DNA of 64,000 nt from Mariniblastus sp. GTDB lineage: Bacteria > Planctomycetota > Planctomycetia > Pirellulales > Pirellulaceae. Positions 18,801-27,841 of the stretch are shown piece by piece. The stretch lies in the NCBI GenBank assembly GCA_022447605.1, contig JAKVBG010000008.1:1-64000 (forward strand). The letters are read 5' to 3'. Position numbers and translations under genes: made by a program. Below the pieces are notes generated by a model. That model saw only the letters and a program-made list of their open reading frames with translations. It did not search any database and was not told the origin of the DNA. Every line of letters begins with the position of its first letter. Within the stretch, counting starts at the first letter, position 1.

Positions 18801-19697
18801 CAGGTAACTGCTGATCACCGGATTCAAGTAGGCATCCAACACACAGGTTTCCCCGCGGGAAACGATCTTGATCGAAGGGGCCAACTGACTGCTCACTCGG
18901 ACCGATTCAAAGCCGACCTCTTCCGCCACCCGGGCCACTTGCCGTTCGTGGTCCGGCCACTGGTAACTGTTCATCAGGCAGATCGCCACCGATTGAATGC
19001 CGGCCTGGCGCAATCCCGACATCTGCCGGTGAACCACTGCCAGGTCCGGCGATCGCTCGACCGTGCCATCGGCCAGAATCCGTTCGTCGATCTCAATCGT
19101 CGATTCGAACAGCGGAGCCGGCTTGACAATCTCCAACTGAAAAAGATCGGGCCGAGCCTGATCACCAATCAGCAGCAGGTCTCCCAGGCCCGCGGTGGTG
19201 ACCAGGGCTGTCCTGGCCCCTGTGCGAGTCAAGAGGGCGTTGGTCCCCCGGGTTGTACCCAAGTACAAGTCGCAATCGGGCAGTGGTTGCGCGATTGGTA
19301 AATTAAGCATGCTGTGAATGGCCAGCAGCGGCGCGCTGATGCCAGGGTGTAATTCGTAGCGGGTGCCTGCCGGCAGCGGTGGCAGGGCATCACATCCAAA
19401 CAGGCCTTGCCGAAAATCGACCACGGTTGCCCGGCAGAACGAATTTCCTGAGTCGTCCAAAAACCGGACCGTCGCGCCATTCCAAAAACCGTTCGACTTT
19501 TCGCTTTGTTCCAGCCCTGGAAACTGATTCCCCTCGACCCGTTCCCGCAAAATGCCCCGCGTCACTGCCGAACTGAGAACTTTGGTAGCGAGGCAATCGC
19601 CTGCGGGTGATTCGGCCAGGCAGTCGGTAAACGTACCTCCCACATCGACCCAAAACGACCAGCGCGACACGCGGTTTGCAGCTCCACTGTGGGTCAT
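15852..19697 (-). CDS. Hydantoinase A/B fusion, 5-oxoprolinase family
   Basis: 1281 residues, close to the length of eukaryotic 5-oxoprolinase, joining the A and B subunits that are separate in many bacteria. The A half starts with WVDVGGTFTDCLAE (the ATP-binding HyuA_N motif) and has DMGGTSTDVSRYDG near residue 355. The B half begins near residue 755 with NSHFSAIARQMGIALRKTSTS and contains TNDPYQGGSHLPDV. The family opens 5-oxoproline or hydantoin rings using ATP; the substrate cannot be read. ATG at 19697 is used, with a TTG one codon upstream. It follows the PQQ-repeat gene by six bases, so the two are co-transcribed. The 3' end overlaps the kinase gene on the other strand. Confidence 0.85.
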   Translation of the reverse strand: MTHSGAANRVSRWSFWVDVGGTFTDCLAESPAGDCLATKVLSSAVTRGILRERVEGNQFPGLEQSEKSNGFWNGATVRFLDDSGNSFCRATVVDFRQGLFGCDALPPLPAGTRYELHPGISAPLLAIHSMLNLPIAQPLPDCDLYLGTTRGTNALLTRTGARTALVTTAGLGDLLLIGDQARPDLFQLEIVKPAPLFESTIEIDERILADGTVERSPDLAVVHRQMSGLRQAGIQSVAICLMNSYQWPDHERQVARVAEEVGFESVRVSSQLAPSIKIVSRGETCVLDAYLNPVISSYLDEIQARLSRQSRLRLMTSSGGLVSRERFSGKESVLSGPAGGVVGAARVAEQFGFSRVIGFDMGGTSTDVSRYDGCFEHEFESRKAGVRIVSPVLAVETVAAGGGSICWFDGKRMQVGPASASADPGPACYGGGGPLTITDINLFLGRVARQEFPIPLDEQAVQHRLLEVHQAVQQAGFDLTIRQMAEGFLEIANNNMASAIRSISVSRGYDPADYLLVSFGGAGSQHCCAVADKLKIRRILDHPQSSILSAVGIQLADQSGYASRSVLQLLSQWGPDQRRAVFGELRDSVTGRLVRDGNPEDAVVCKNQLDLRYAGTDPCLTITEGEDGDFQSRFESTHRRLYGYTQSRPIEVVTARVEGLVRGAPLPNLESQSVEAPQTGGIAPNEPIRFDEIVAGDPIPGPAMIVHPFKTTVVDPGWVAVGQSNGSLLLQRVDDLEPAVDGSSPKSVAQPNPVQLEIFNSHFSAIARQMGIALRKTSTSVNVKERLDFSCAVFTRQGDLVVNAPHIPVHLGAMSETVRSTIRLNPEVQPGDVFLTNDPYQGGSHLPDVTTVTPVFEPSTGDLIFWVASRSHHAEIGGKAPGSMPADAHVLGEEGVLIQNFKLISGGQERFDELRQLLTAPPYPSRSPDDNIGDIAAQVAANRRGQNDLLQLVAQYSLGQVEQYMQFMQQAAEAKVRGALQERFQSGTYRFRDSMDNGAVIRVEIRIEGDDLTIDFAGTDPVCEDNLNANRAIVSAAVMYVMRCLIDEDIPLNQGVLSPVTIRLPNCFLNPVPAADPRQSPAVVGGNVETSQRVVDVLLGALGLAAASQGTMNNWLMGDETFGYYETVCGGSGATPQADGVDAVHTHMTNTRLTDPEILEQRYPAILREFSIRQDSGGHGRHRGGDGICREIEFRRPLTVSLLTSRRNTEPFGIAGGQPGQSGVNQVITAEGNVRQLPSQCEVDVSAGDRLVLQTPGGGGYGCSDETSGRSDSETDRPPVE

Positions 19698-19703
19698 CAA
19701 GGT

Positions 19704-20975
19704 TCAATCCGTTGCAGCTTTTCCCAGGCAGAACAACTGGGTGTCCGTTCGAAAAAAGAGGCAGCCGTTGGCAATGGCAGGGGTCGACCGGGACTCCTCG
19801 CCGAGCGGATTGATCGTCGGCTCCTGAAAATCTCGCAAGGCGGGCAGCACCAGCACATCGCCCGACTCGGCCGTCACGTAGACATGCTCGGCCGTGGCGA
19901 CCGGCGATCCGGAAAACCCCTTGGCCACCCGTTTCTTCCAAACCACTTCACCCGAAGCAGGATCGACACAGGAGGCGATCCCCTTGTCTGAGAACAGGAA
20001 CACCAGACCGTTGCAAACGATCGGGCAGGGGACATAGTTGGCCGCCTGGGTAACCTCGAACAGCTTCTCCGCCCCCTGATCACCGAGTCGAGCAGCCACC
20101 AGGTAATTGCCGCCGCCCCCGGAGCCCGTGCTGCCCAGCACAAGGTTCCCCTCCAGTACGGGCGAAGCGACCGTCCGCATCTTGAAGGCCGGCATCTTCC
20201 AGTTGAATTGTCCCGTTTCCGGGTCCAGACTGAAAAAACCTTCGGCCGTGCTGCAGGCGATTAACTGGTCTCGGCCGTCGAGCGAAAAGACACAGGGCAC
20301 CGAGTAGTTTGCCCGGGTGCTTGCCAGCTCGGTGGTCCAAACGTCTTTGCCGGTCAACCGATCCACGGCAATCACCCGGCTCTGGCCTGGCTCGGCATCG
20401 GCCGGCAAGCGTTCCGCTTGCTGGGAATTGATCAGGACCACCTTGTCCCGGTAAACCATCGGTGAAGCGCCGAACCCGTGCTGGGAGACCCAGCGTCCAA
20501 AGTCGCGGCGCCAAACTTCCTTGCCTTGATGGTCCAGGGCGACCAGGTAGGTGTGATCCGGACTGGCGTAGGTGACGTACAGGTGGTCCTGGTCCACAGC
20601 CGGCGTACTCGATGCGTAACTGTTGCGACGATGGATCCGGTATGGTTCGGAAGAAAAACTGGTTTTCCAGGCCTGTTGACCCGTGTTGACATCCAGGCAT
20701 TCAACAAAAAATTCGGCCGTTTCGGAATCACAGCTCGTCACAAACAGCCGGTTGCCCCAAATGACGGGGGCACTGGAGCCAGAGCCAACCAATTTTTGCG
20801 TCCAACGGTAATCATTGGCCGTCCACTTCTGCGGTAGACCGGTCGCTTGCGACTGGCCCGTCCCATTCGGCCCACGGAAACGGGGCCAATCTTCCGCCTG
20901 ACTTGGCAGCGGGTCCGAGACAACGATCAAACAGGCAATCAGCCCGGCCAGGACATATTGGAAACAGGAACGCAT
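19704..20975 (-). CDS. Secreted PQQ-like beta-propeller repeat protein
   Basis: 423 residues beginning with a clear signal peptide (basic RSCF, hydrophobic core, cleavage near SQA-ED). The mature protein starts DWPRFRGPNGTG, a very common opening of planctomycete PQQ-like repeat proteins. It then shows repeated W-x-x-x-L and G-x-V/D-x-x-T-G-K/Q-x-x-W blades (for example DVNTGQQAWKT, DRLTGKDVWTT, DPASGEVVWKK). The fold is an eight-bladed propeller; there is no sign of a catalytic dehydrogenase domain. It is probably periplasmic and may bind a ligand or act as a scaffold. The neighbouring oxoprolinase starts six bases after its stop, but a functional link is unproven. Confidence 0.82.
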   Translation of the reverse strand: MRSCFQYVLAGLIACLIVVSDPLPSQAEDWPRFRGPNGTGQSQATGLPQKWTANDYRWTQKLVGSGSSAPVIWGNRLFVTSCDSETAEFFVECLDVNTGQQAWKTSFSSEPYRIHRRNSYASSTPAVDQDHLYVTYASPDHTYLVALDHQGKEVWRRDFGRWVSQHGFGASPMVYRDKVVLINSQQAERLPADAEPGQSRVIAVDRLTGKDVWTTELASTRANYSVPCVFSLDGRDQLIACSTAEGFFSLDPETGQFNWKMPAFKMRTVASPVLEGNLVLGSTGSGGGGNYLVAARLGDQGAEKLFEVTQAANYVPCPIVCNGLVFLFSDKGIASCVDPASGEVVWKKRVAKGFSGSPVATAEHVYVTAESGDVLVLPALRDFQEPTINPLGEESRSTPAIANGCLFFRTDTQLFCLGKAATD

Positions 20976-21060
20976 AACAAACCGCCTCAGTCAGGAAAGA
21001 ATTTGTTTCTATTTTGTCAGTTGGCTCGGCCCGACACAAGGAAGTGCATTTGATTACCTG

Positions 21061-22044
21061 TCATTTGGCGGCACCAATCCAGTCACAAATTCGCCAATCC
21101 ATCCAGTGACCATCCGGGTCGGGTCCAGCGCGGCCCAGGAAACCCAAGTGCCCGCCGTAACGAGTGGTGACCTGTCGGATTTGGGGTGACATCGGCCAAT
21201 GGGAATACATCTCAAAGGGCACGACCGGATCATCTCGCGAAGCCAGGATGACCGTCGGCACCCGGACCTGGCCCAGGAGCGGACCGGAACTGCATTGTTC
21301 ATAGTAATCTCGCGCGCCCCGAAAACCCCAAACGGGCCCGGTAAACTGGTCATCGAAATGGACCAGGCGATGGGGAAGTGGATGCACATGATTGTCGACC
21401 AACCCGGCTACCCTCCGCCGACGGACCGCCAGGTTCTGCTTGATCGTCCGGACGAAATAGTAATCGTAAATTCGGTTGCCGTGGAATTGCAGATTGGCGC
21501 AGCTCCAGGCCAGGTCCACCGGTGGCGATACGGCCACCGCCGAATCCACAAAGCCGGGACCGTCCGACGACCACTCACCCAGTGCCTTGAGCAGGATCGA
21601 GCCCCCCAGGGAAAAGCCAACCAGACTGACGGGTGATGCGGGGCTGGCTCGATGAACGTGTTGAACCACGTCCCTCAGATCCTGACTGCAACCCGCATGG
21701 AGATGATGCTGCGAAATCAGGGCGCTGTCACCCTGCCCGCGGAAGTCGACCCGCACCGTGCGCACGCCCAGGGCGCGCAACTTGCGCGCCGTTCGAACCA
21801 TGTAGGGCGAGGCGTGGCTGCCGCACAAACCGTGCATCAGAATGGCGATACGAGACCCCGGATTCCATCGCTCCGGAACATTGTCATGAACGACCAGCCG
21901 GTCCGCATCCGACAGGTTGACTACTTGCCGGCTGGCAACTTCCCGGTCCGCTTGGCCGCGGAGGAACACGGCTGCGATCGTCTGCAGGTGGGGATCCCGC
22001 ATAAAACGTAACGGCTTGAACGGAGGACCGCTGGCAATTTCCAT
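21061..22044 (-). CDS. Alpha/beta hydrolase, YheT/EMB8 family
   Basis: 327 residues. The N-terminus (FKPLRFMRDPHLQTIAAVF) matches the YheT family, whose members open with a similar pre-fold segment. HGLCGSHASPY is the oxyanion region, GFSLGGSILLKAL near residue 145 is the nucleophile elbow with Ser, SRDDPVVP near residue 272 has the acid, and GGHLGFLG near residue 300 the catalytic His. It is a cytoplasmic esterase of unknown substrate. The gene starts 22 bases after the stop of cysNC and is likely on the same transcript. Confidence 0.83.
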   Translation of the reverse strand: MEIASGPPFKPLRFMRDPHLQTIAAVFLRGQADREVASRQVVNLSDADRLVVHDNVPERWNPGSRIAILMHGLCGSHASPYMVRTARKLRALGVRTVRVDFRGQGDSALISQHHLHAGCSQDLRDVVQHVHRASPASPVSLVGFSLGGSILLKALGEWSSDGPGFVDSAVAVSPPVDLAWSCANLQFHGNRIYDYYFVRTIKQNLAVRRRRVAGLVDNHVHPLPHRLVHFDDQFTGPVWGFRGARDYYEQCSSGPLLGQVRVPTVILASRDDPVVPFEMYSHWPMSPQIRQVTTRYGGHLGFLGRAGPDPDGHWMDWRICDWIGAAK

Positions 22045-22066
22045 GCGCTACCCGGCGAGGCTCAGG

Positions 22067-23983
22067 TTATTGAATGTGCTCTTTCGATTCCAGCAACTGG
22101 ATGATGGCATCGACACACTCGACCGTGTCCAACTGTTCGGTATCGAGTACCAGGTCAGCCTGGGCCGGTTCCTGGTAATCAAGCTCGGCCCGTTCCGTTG
22201 TCTCTCCATCACGAGCTTCCTGGTTCCTGGCCGCACAAACTTCGGCCGAAGCTTTCAGGTGAACCACCAGGAAATGGTCTCCGCCAATTACCTCGGCCGC
22301 TTTTTCTCTCGCCTCCTCGCTCGGCGCCACCAGAGCCAAGATGCAGAGCAGACCGTTGTGATTCATCAGCTTGCCAAATTCAGCCGCGCGTCTCAGGTTT
22401 TCTGAACGATCGGATGCGCTGAAACCGAGGTCCCGGCTGATCCCCAGACGCATGTTCTGCCCGTCTATGACCACCGCGCTGCGACCCCTGTCAAACAACT
22501 TCCGCTCCAAACCGTAGGCGGTCGAAGATTTCCCTGCGCCTGGTAAACCGGTCAGCAGGATAGTGACCGGCTTCTGGCCATAGCGGGCTACCCGCTCCTG
22601 GGAAGAGACGTTGCTGATTTCTCGGGTCAATGATTCGCTGCGCGGCTCTTCGTCCCAATGCCCGGCCTCATCTTCACTCGTCCGACGGTCCAGGATCATG
22701 CCGGCGGCGACCGTCACGTTGGTGATTCGGTCGATCACGATGAACGCACCTGTCGACTTGTTCCTTCGGTATCGGTCAAAGAAAACCGGCTGGTTCAACG
22801 AGACATTCACTCGGCCGATCTGGTTCAGTTCAAGGGCCGGCGAGGGCTGACGATGCATCGTGTTGACGTCCACGCGGTAACGCAGGGTGGTGATCGAGCC
22901 GGGGACCGTCTTGGTGGTGTGTTTGAACAGGTACTGGTTGCCGGGCATCATCGGCTGTTCGGCCATCCAGACGATCATGGCGTCAAATTTCTGCTCCGTC
23001 TTCGGGACGTTGCCCGGTCGGACCAGCATATCGCCCCGGCTAATATCGATTTCGTCGTCCAGCGTCAACGTGACACTCAGCGGCGCAAACGCTTCGTCCC
23101 GGCTGCCATCAAAGGTCACAATATCCTTGACACGGCTCGTTTTCCGTGAAGGGAGCGACATCACTTCGTCGCCCTTGCGAATGATCCCGGAAGAGACTGT
23201 TCCGGAGAAGCCGCGGAAATCCAGGTTGGGCCGCAACACATGCTGAACGGGAAACCGGAAATCCTCCAGGTTGCGGTCGGAGCCGATGTAAACGCTCTCC
23301 AGGAAATTCATCAACGTGCTTCCCTTGTACCAGGGCGAGCGCTCGCTCAAGTTGACGACGTTATCCCCCTCCAGGGCAGAAATCGGAATGAAGTGCAGGT
23401 CGGTACTATCAAGGCGGGAGGCAAATTCCCGGTACTCTTTCTGTATCTGTTCGAAAACCTGTTCATCAAAATCGACGAGGTCCATCTTGTTGACGGCCAC
23501 CAGGACATGCTTGATACCCAGTAGCGAGGCGATAAAACTGTGTCGCTTCGTCTGTTCCAACACCCCTTTGCGGGCGTCGATCAGGATCACGGCCAGGTCA
23601 GCTGTCGAGGCACCGGTCGCCATGTTCCGCGTGTACTGAACATGTCCCGGCGTGTCGGCAATGATGAACTTGCGCTTGGCCGTGGAAAAATATCGATACG
23701 CCACGTCGATCGTGATCCCTTGCTCGCGCTCTTCCTTTAGCCCATCGGTCAACAGAGCCGGGTCAAACGAACCTCCGGTCGTGCCGTGGGTGACCGATTC
23801 CTTTTCGATCTTGGCGAGCTGATCCTCGTAAATCATCTTGGAATCGTACAGCAATCGGCCAATCAAGGTGCTTTTGCCATCGTCGACACTACCACAGGTT
23901 AAAAACCTCAACAGCTCTTTCTGCTCGTGCTGCGCCAGGTAAGCGTCGATGTCCGATGCGATAAGATCCGATTGATGTGACAC
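22067..23983 (-). CDS. cysNC: Sulfate adenylyltransferase subunit 1 fused to an adenylylsulfate kinase-like domain
   Basis: 638 residues. Residues 1-440 are CysN, an EF-Tu-like GTPase with [32 protein letters not shown] and NKMDL, followed by beta-barrel domains; it drives ATP-sulfurylase activity of CysD. Residues about 460-638 are a CysC domain with P-loop GLPGAGKSS, a [16 protein letters not shown] segment and DRSENLRR. Compared with E. coli CysC, the usual DGDN is DGQN, the AFISPHR segment is ALVAPSE, and the KGLYKKAR lid and NFTG motif are not recognisable, so PAPS synthesis by this domain is doubtful. It sits 76 bases downstream of cysD. NodQ-type fusions have this order. Confidence 0.88.
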   Translation of the reverse strand: MSHQSDLIASDIDAYLAQHEQKELLRFLTCGSVDDGKSTLIGRLLYDSKMIYEDQLAKIEKESVTHGTTGGSFDPALLTDGLKEEREQGITIDVAYRYFSTAKRKFIIADTPGHVQYTRNMATGASTADLAVILIDARKGVLEQTKRHSFIASLLGIKHVLVAVNKMDLVDFDEQVFEQIQKEYREFASRLDSTDLHFIPISALEGDNVVNLSERSPWYKGSTLMNFLESVYIGSDRNLEDFRFPVQHVLRPNLDFRGFSGTVSSGIIRKGDEVMSLPSRKTSRVKDIVTFDGSRDEAFAPLSVTLTLDDEIDISRGDMLVRPGNVPKTEQKFDAMIVWMAEQPMMPGNQYLFKHTTKTVPGSITTLRYRVDVNTMHRQPSPALELNQIGRVNVSLNQPVFFDRYRRNKSTGAFIVIDRITNVTVAAGMILDRRTSEDEAGHWDEEPRSESLTREISNVSSQERVARYGQKPVTILLTGLPGAGKSSTAYGLERKLFDRGRSAVVIDGQNMRLGISRDLGFSASDRSENLRRAAEFGKLMNHNGLLCILALVAPSEEAREKAAEVIGGDHFLVVHLKASAEVCAARNQEARDGETTERAELDYQEPAQADLVLDTEQLDTVECVDAIIQLLESKEHIQ

Positions 23984-24059
23984 GTCTACGTTCTTTCAAC
24001 AAGCAGGCCCCAGGGGGCAACCTCAAAAATTCCGTCATTCGGCCGAATGAACGGTTGTC

Positions 24060-24971
24060 TTAAAAATAGCCTTCTTCTTTCTTTTGCTGCATGGTCCCCT
24101 CGTCATCATTATCAATGACGCGGCCCTGCCGCTCGGAAGTCGTGGCCAACAACATTTCCTGGATGATCTCCGGCAATGTGGTTGCTTCTGACTCAACGGC
24201 TCCTGTCAGCGGGTAACAGCCCAACGTGCGGAAACGAACCATCTTTTCTTCCGGTTGCTCGTTCGGCTCCAATGTCAAACGATCATCATCCACCATGATC
24301 ATCACGCCGTCCCTCATCACCACCGGTCGCCGGGCAGCAAAATAGAGCGGGACAATCGGGATCTTTTCCAGGTGGATATACTGCCAGACATCGAGCTCCG
24401 TCCAGTTGGACAAGGGAAACACCCGGATGCTCTCGCCTTTGTTGACCCTTGAGTTGTAGAGGTTCCAGAGTTCGGGTCGCTGGTTTTTTGGGTCCCAGCG
24501 ATGATTGCGATCCCGGAACGAGTAAACCCGCTCTTTGGCTCGCGATTTTTCCTCGTCCCGCCGAGCACCCCCAAAGGCCGCATCGAACTGGTGTTGGTCG
24601 AGCGCCTGCTTGAGCCCTTCGGTTTTCATCACGGTGGTGTGCTTGCCACTGGCTACCAGGGGGTCCAGCCCCAGGGCCGCCCCGGCCTGGTTGACGTGCG
24701 TGATGACTTCCAGGCCCAGCTCCTGTTTGGCGTATTCTTCGCGGAACTTGTACATCTCCTGGAATTTCCACAAGGTGTCGACGTGCATCAACGGGAACGG
24801 TGGTTTGGCCGGGTAGAATGCCTTGAGGGCCAGGTGAACCATGACCGATGAGTCTTTCCCGATCGAGTACAGCATGACGGGGTTACTGAATTCAGCGACT
24901 ACCTCGCGGATGATATGAATCGATTCAGCTTCCAGCTGCTTGAGATGGGTCAGTTGATAGGAATTGCTCAT
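24060..24971 (-). CDS. cysD: Sulfate adenylyltransferase subunit 2
   Basis: 303 residues, the normal CysD length. The PP-loop [18 protein letters not shown] is at about residues 39-56, with [12 protein letters not shown] after it and [15 protein letters not shown] near residue 140. Together with CysN it makes adenylylsulfate from ATP and sulfate. The C-terminus [19 protein letters not shown] is also conserved in the family. ATG at 24971 is used; TTG at 24983 would add four residues. It is the first gene of the sulfate-activation group, with about 150 bases of non-coding sequence before it, in which a TATATT hexamer lies on the coding strand near 25017-25022. Confidence 0.92.
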   Translation of the reverse strand: MSNSYQLTHLKQLEAESIHIIREVVAEFSNPVMLYSIGKDSSVMVHLALKAFYPAKPPFPLMHVDTLWKFQEMYKFREEYAKQELGLEVITHVNQAGAALGLDPLVASGKHTTVMKTEGLKQALDQHQFDAAFGGARRDEEKSRAKERVYSFRDRNHRWDPKNQRPELWNLYNSRVNKGESIRVFPLSNWTELDVWQYIHLEKIPIVPLYFAARRPVVMRDGVMIMVDDDRLTLEPNEQPEEKMVRFRTLGCYPLTGAVESEATTLPEIIQEMLLATTSERQGRVIDNDDEGTMQQKKEEGYF

Positions 24972-25061
24972 CGTCTCGGGCAAAGGACAGGAATTGGCTC
25001 GTGGAATGGAATCCTACCAATATACTTGTCGGGCAGATGATTACGACTGGCATATTCCGTG

Positions 25062-25084
25062 TTTACCGCCACGGGGGCCGTAAA
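25062..25084. repeat. 23-base inverted repeat between cysD and the VWA gene
   Basis: TTTAC (25062-25066) pairs with GTAAA (25080-25084); inside it, after one C/C mismatch, GCC pairs with GGC around a five-base loop. On the - strand it lies about 45 bases after the stop of the VWA gene and about 90 bases before cysD. It could end transcription of the VWA gene (no U-tract) or be a binding site in the cysD promoter region. Confidence 0.35.
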
Positions 25085-25126
25085 TTGACGGGTGGGATCA
25101 ATAAACGGGTTAAAATGGGCGGCTTG

Positions 25127-26302
25127 CTACCGGCCCAGGCGTGGCTGTAACAGATCGAACGCCTCCAGGACCTTGGCCCGGTGTTGGCTGCCAAAGACGA
25201 GGACGATCAGCTGGCTCATGAGCTGCTGCTCGTCCTGTGTCAAAAACGCCTCTCCTCGGCCGATCTGTGCAATCGAAACAAACTCATCCATTCGATCCGG
25301 CTTGCGACAGGTCACCGTGCTGACAACCCCGCCCGCATTTCGAAAATCGGATACCATTTTTTGGCACTGTAGCAGGCGGGATGCCCGGGGCGGGGCATCG
25401 CCAAACAGCAGAACTACTTTGCGGGCTCTGGGGCGAAATGGGTTCTTTTCGATCGACCATTGCAGGCCGTCATCGACGGCCTCCGGGTCGTCTCCTCCAC
25501 CCGAAGCCTGGACATCCCGCAGAAAGAGAACGATCTCACCCAGGTTGTCCGTCAAGGGCAGACCCTTGACGACATACGCATCGCCCTGATCGCGATACGT
25601 ACAGATCGAAATCCTCGTTTTCGGTACCAACCGGAACAGGACACCGCCGATCCGCTCAATCTGGTCTTTCACCTGGTCAATCTCACCCTGCATGCTGCCG
25701 GTACTGTCAAACGTAATGACAATATCCAGCCCGACCTTGTTCAGACGCGTTAAAAGATCCTGAAAATTCTCCGGGTTGGTTTCCAGCAGAGTCGGCTCCG
25801 CTGGAAAGTTGAGCTCAAGCGGGACCTGGCCGCCTCCACTGGGTGAATCGAGTGGTTGGTCACCCTGACTTTCACTGAACCGGCCGGTCGACATCGTGAT
25901 GATCGGCCGGCTGTCCATCGATTCGGCCAGTCGTTCCCGTTCCGAGTGTTCCAGCTCGAACGACTCAAATTGACGCTCCACATCATCCGTTAGCGATTGT
26001 CGTGGCAACGACCCGATCCACACCGCTTCCCCTCCCGGCGCCGGGCGGCCGTCGAACTCGGCCCACGGGACCATGGTGAACACGATCAGGATCACCAGAT
26101 TGATTCCGACCGCCCCAAACCCGATGAGCGCGCTCTCGACCCATCGATTCGGCCGTGGGAGGGATCGGTACTCTCGCACTTGACCTTGGTTTTTACGGGG
26201 CAGCATCACCGTGGCTCGGCAATGCGGACACTGGCCCTGTCGGCCAAGCTGGTCAGCCGTAATGGAGAACCGTCCTCCGCAATGACTGCACGAAATATTC
26301 AA
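25127..26302 (-). CDS. Zinc-ribbon, single-pass membrane protein with von Willebrand factor A domain
   Basis: 391 residues in three parts. An N-terminal zinc ribbon (CSHC and CPHC separated by about 19 residues) is followed by a hydrophobic helix at about residues 55-78. After an acidic linker, a VWA domain of about 190 residues starts at IVITFDSTGSM near residue 197. Its MIDAS-like motif is D-S-T-G-S, with TYRDQGD and FGDAPP giving the later metal ligands. VWA domains mediate metal-dependent protein contacts; the zinc ribbon at the cytoplasmic N-terminus suggests nucleic-acid or protein binding inside and display outside. The only start is a TTG at 26302, since a stop lies about eleven codons upstream. 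No partner gene is recognisable nearby; the function is unknown. Confidence 0.72.
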   Translation of the reverse strand: MNISCSHCGGRFSITADQLGRQGQCPHCRATVMLPRKNQGQVREYRSLPRPNRWVESALIGFGAVGINLVILIVFTMVPWAEFDGRPAPGGEAVWIGSLPRQSLTDDVERQFESFELEHSERERLAESMDSRPIITMSTGRFSESQGDQPLDSPSGGGQVPLELNFPAEPTLLETNPENFQDLLTRLNKVGLDIVITFDSTGSMQGEIDQVKDQIERIGGVLFRLVPKTRISICTYRDQGDAYVVKGLPLTDNLGEIVLFLRDVQASGGGDDPEAVDDGLQWSIEKNPFRPRARKVVLLFGDAPPRASRLLQCQKMVSDFRNAGGVVSTVTCRKPDRMDEFVSIAQIGRGEAFLTQDEQQLMSQLIVLVFGSQHRAKVLEAFDLLQPRLGR

Positions 26303-26403
26303 ATCGTCTTCCGGTTTTTCTGGGAGCGGGATTCAATCATCCAGCGGGCCAGCCATAACCGGCCCACTACTCCATGGTACGGAATGGCGGATCAGATGCG
26401 AGA

Positions 26404-26443
26404 TAAAAAACCCGCGGATTGTCTACGGGCGCAATTTGCGGGT
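26404..26443 (-). terminator. Intrinsic terminator after the EEP-fold gene
   Basis: Read on the - strand, ACCCGC and GCGGGT form a 6-bp stem, an inner ATTG/CAAT stem extends it across a two-base internal loop, and six T residues follow directly. It lies about 80 bases after the stop at 26521, in a 218-base gap with no gene, and fits a rho-independent terminator for that gene. Confidence 0.6.
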
Positions 26444-26520
26444 CCTGTGGACGATCGGGCAGGTCGCTGGCCGGGCGACACCCGGTCGTACAAGGCAACC
26501 CCGACAGGAAGGAAGCTCGC

Positions 26521-27618
26521 TCATTCGATCCGGTAAGGGCTGTCCGACGTGGACGAAATCCGTCCTGAAGATTCTCCTTCGCGAACCGAAAATTCGCCCC
26601 AGACCGGCATCGATTTGGAGATGGTCAGAGCGCTGGCCAGGGTCGTGTTAAGACGGCTCATGAAATCGTAAACGCCGCTTTTGCCCGTGTACTCGACCGT
26701 CGCCTGGCGATTGAAAATGATGTTGTCCATCTGAGCGGTGCTTTCCGTGTTGGTCGCCCTGCCGGCAACCACCCAGTTCAGCAGGTCCGACCCCTTGGTT
26801 TCCACCAGCACTTCGTCGCCGCATTTGAAATTACCGGCGATCAGCACATCATCTTCGCTACGGCCGTCCTCGCGAATCGCCAGGAAGAGGTCGGCCAGGT
26901 GACCCAGCTCCTGCTCCGCTTTTTCTGCATCCAGTTCCAGGTTGGCCAGGGTAAAGGTAAACGCCTCGTCCGCGGGTGCATTCCTGGCCCGAAACCAGGC
27001 CACGAGCGGTTCGTGGGTCAACAGGCGATCCGGATCGTTGACCGAGTACCAGTGGGAATGGTCCAGTGCAATCGAGTCCTGATCAAATACGATGGCAAAC
27101 GTCCGATTGCGGTCGCGTCGGTCGACGAATCGGTAATTACCGAGGTTATTCTGGTTCAGATAATTGACGATTTGGCTGGTCATGTCGAGTTGATCGTCAT
27201 CCTGGATGGCCACCACGTCGAACTGCCTGATAATCTCAGACAGGTTTTGGATACGTTTGCGATCGTTCAGTTTTCCCTTGCCATGAATCTTGAAACTGGC
27301 GACCCGAATCGTTTCCCCCTCGATGGCGGCCGGCGCGCTGGAAGCACTGTTGATAGACACCTGCCGGAAAGGGATGGCCGCACGTGGCAGGGCCGGCTGG
27401 TCCTCGGCAACCGGGGTGGAGGAAAGCTGGCTCGACGAAGGTTGCGTCAAGGGAGCTTCCTCTTCCAGGCTCGATTCGATCCCTGCCTCTTCGATGAAGT
27501 GCTGGCGGGCCAGTGAAAGAGCGTCCGAGACGCTGTGAATCTCGTCGCGATGATACAGAGCCCAGGCACCTGCAACCAGCAGTAAGGCCAACACTAATGT
27601 CTTGAGGAATCGTTTCAT
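26521..27618 (-). CDS. Membrane-anchored endonuclease/exonuclease/phosphatase-fold protein, catalytic residues missing
   Basis: About 365 residues: an N-terminal membrane anchor (residues 4-21), a low-complexity linker to about 100, then an EEP (DNase I-like) fold. The frame of the fold is clear: IRVASFKI, FDVVAIQ, YRFVDRRDRNRTFAIVFD, DPDRLLTHEPLVAWF, DDVLIAGNFK and MPVWGEF. The residues that define catalysis are changed, however. The Asn of the F-N-I motif is Lys (about 110), the metal-binding Glu after Gln is Asp, NxH is NLE, GDFN is GNFK (about 262-265) and the terminal SDH is SKS (about 333-335). I infer a non-catalytic, binding or structural role outside the membrane. ATG at 27618 precedes the anchor; TTG at 27648 is possible. 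Confidence 0.72.
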   Translation of the reverse strand: MKRFLKTLVLALLLVAGAWALYHRDEIHSVSDALSLARQHFIEEAGIESSLEEEAPLTQPSSSQLSSTPVAEDQPALPRAAIPFRQVSINSASSAPAAIEGETIRVASFKIHGKGKLNDRKRIQNLSEIIRQFDVVAIQDDDQLDMTSQIVNYLNQNNLGNYRFVDRRDRNRTFAIVFDQDSIALDHSHWYSVNDPDRLLTHEPLVAWFRARNAPADEAFTFTLANLELDAEKAEQELGHLADLFLAIREDGRSEDDVLIAGNFKCGDEVLVETKGSDLLNWVVAGRATNTESTAQMDNIIFNRQATVEYTGKSGVYDFMSRLNTTLASALTISKSMPVWGEFSVREGESSGRISSTSDSPYRIE

Positions 27619-27841
27619 GGAATCGAGAGGACAGAGGACATACAACAACCAACCTCCGTCTTGATCGACCAGAGACGCACCCCCCAGCCAATGGTTGGCC
27701 TGTTATGACGATTAAGACGCGTCCCGAAGGTGGAGCGAGCCCCTCAGCCGGCCTGAATGACTGCCCGAATCGGCACAAATGGTACAGTCGCAACGGCCGC
27801 CCGGGGCCTCGGCAGCGGGAAGACTTTGATCTGGGGGAAGG

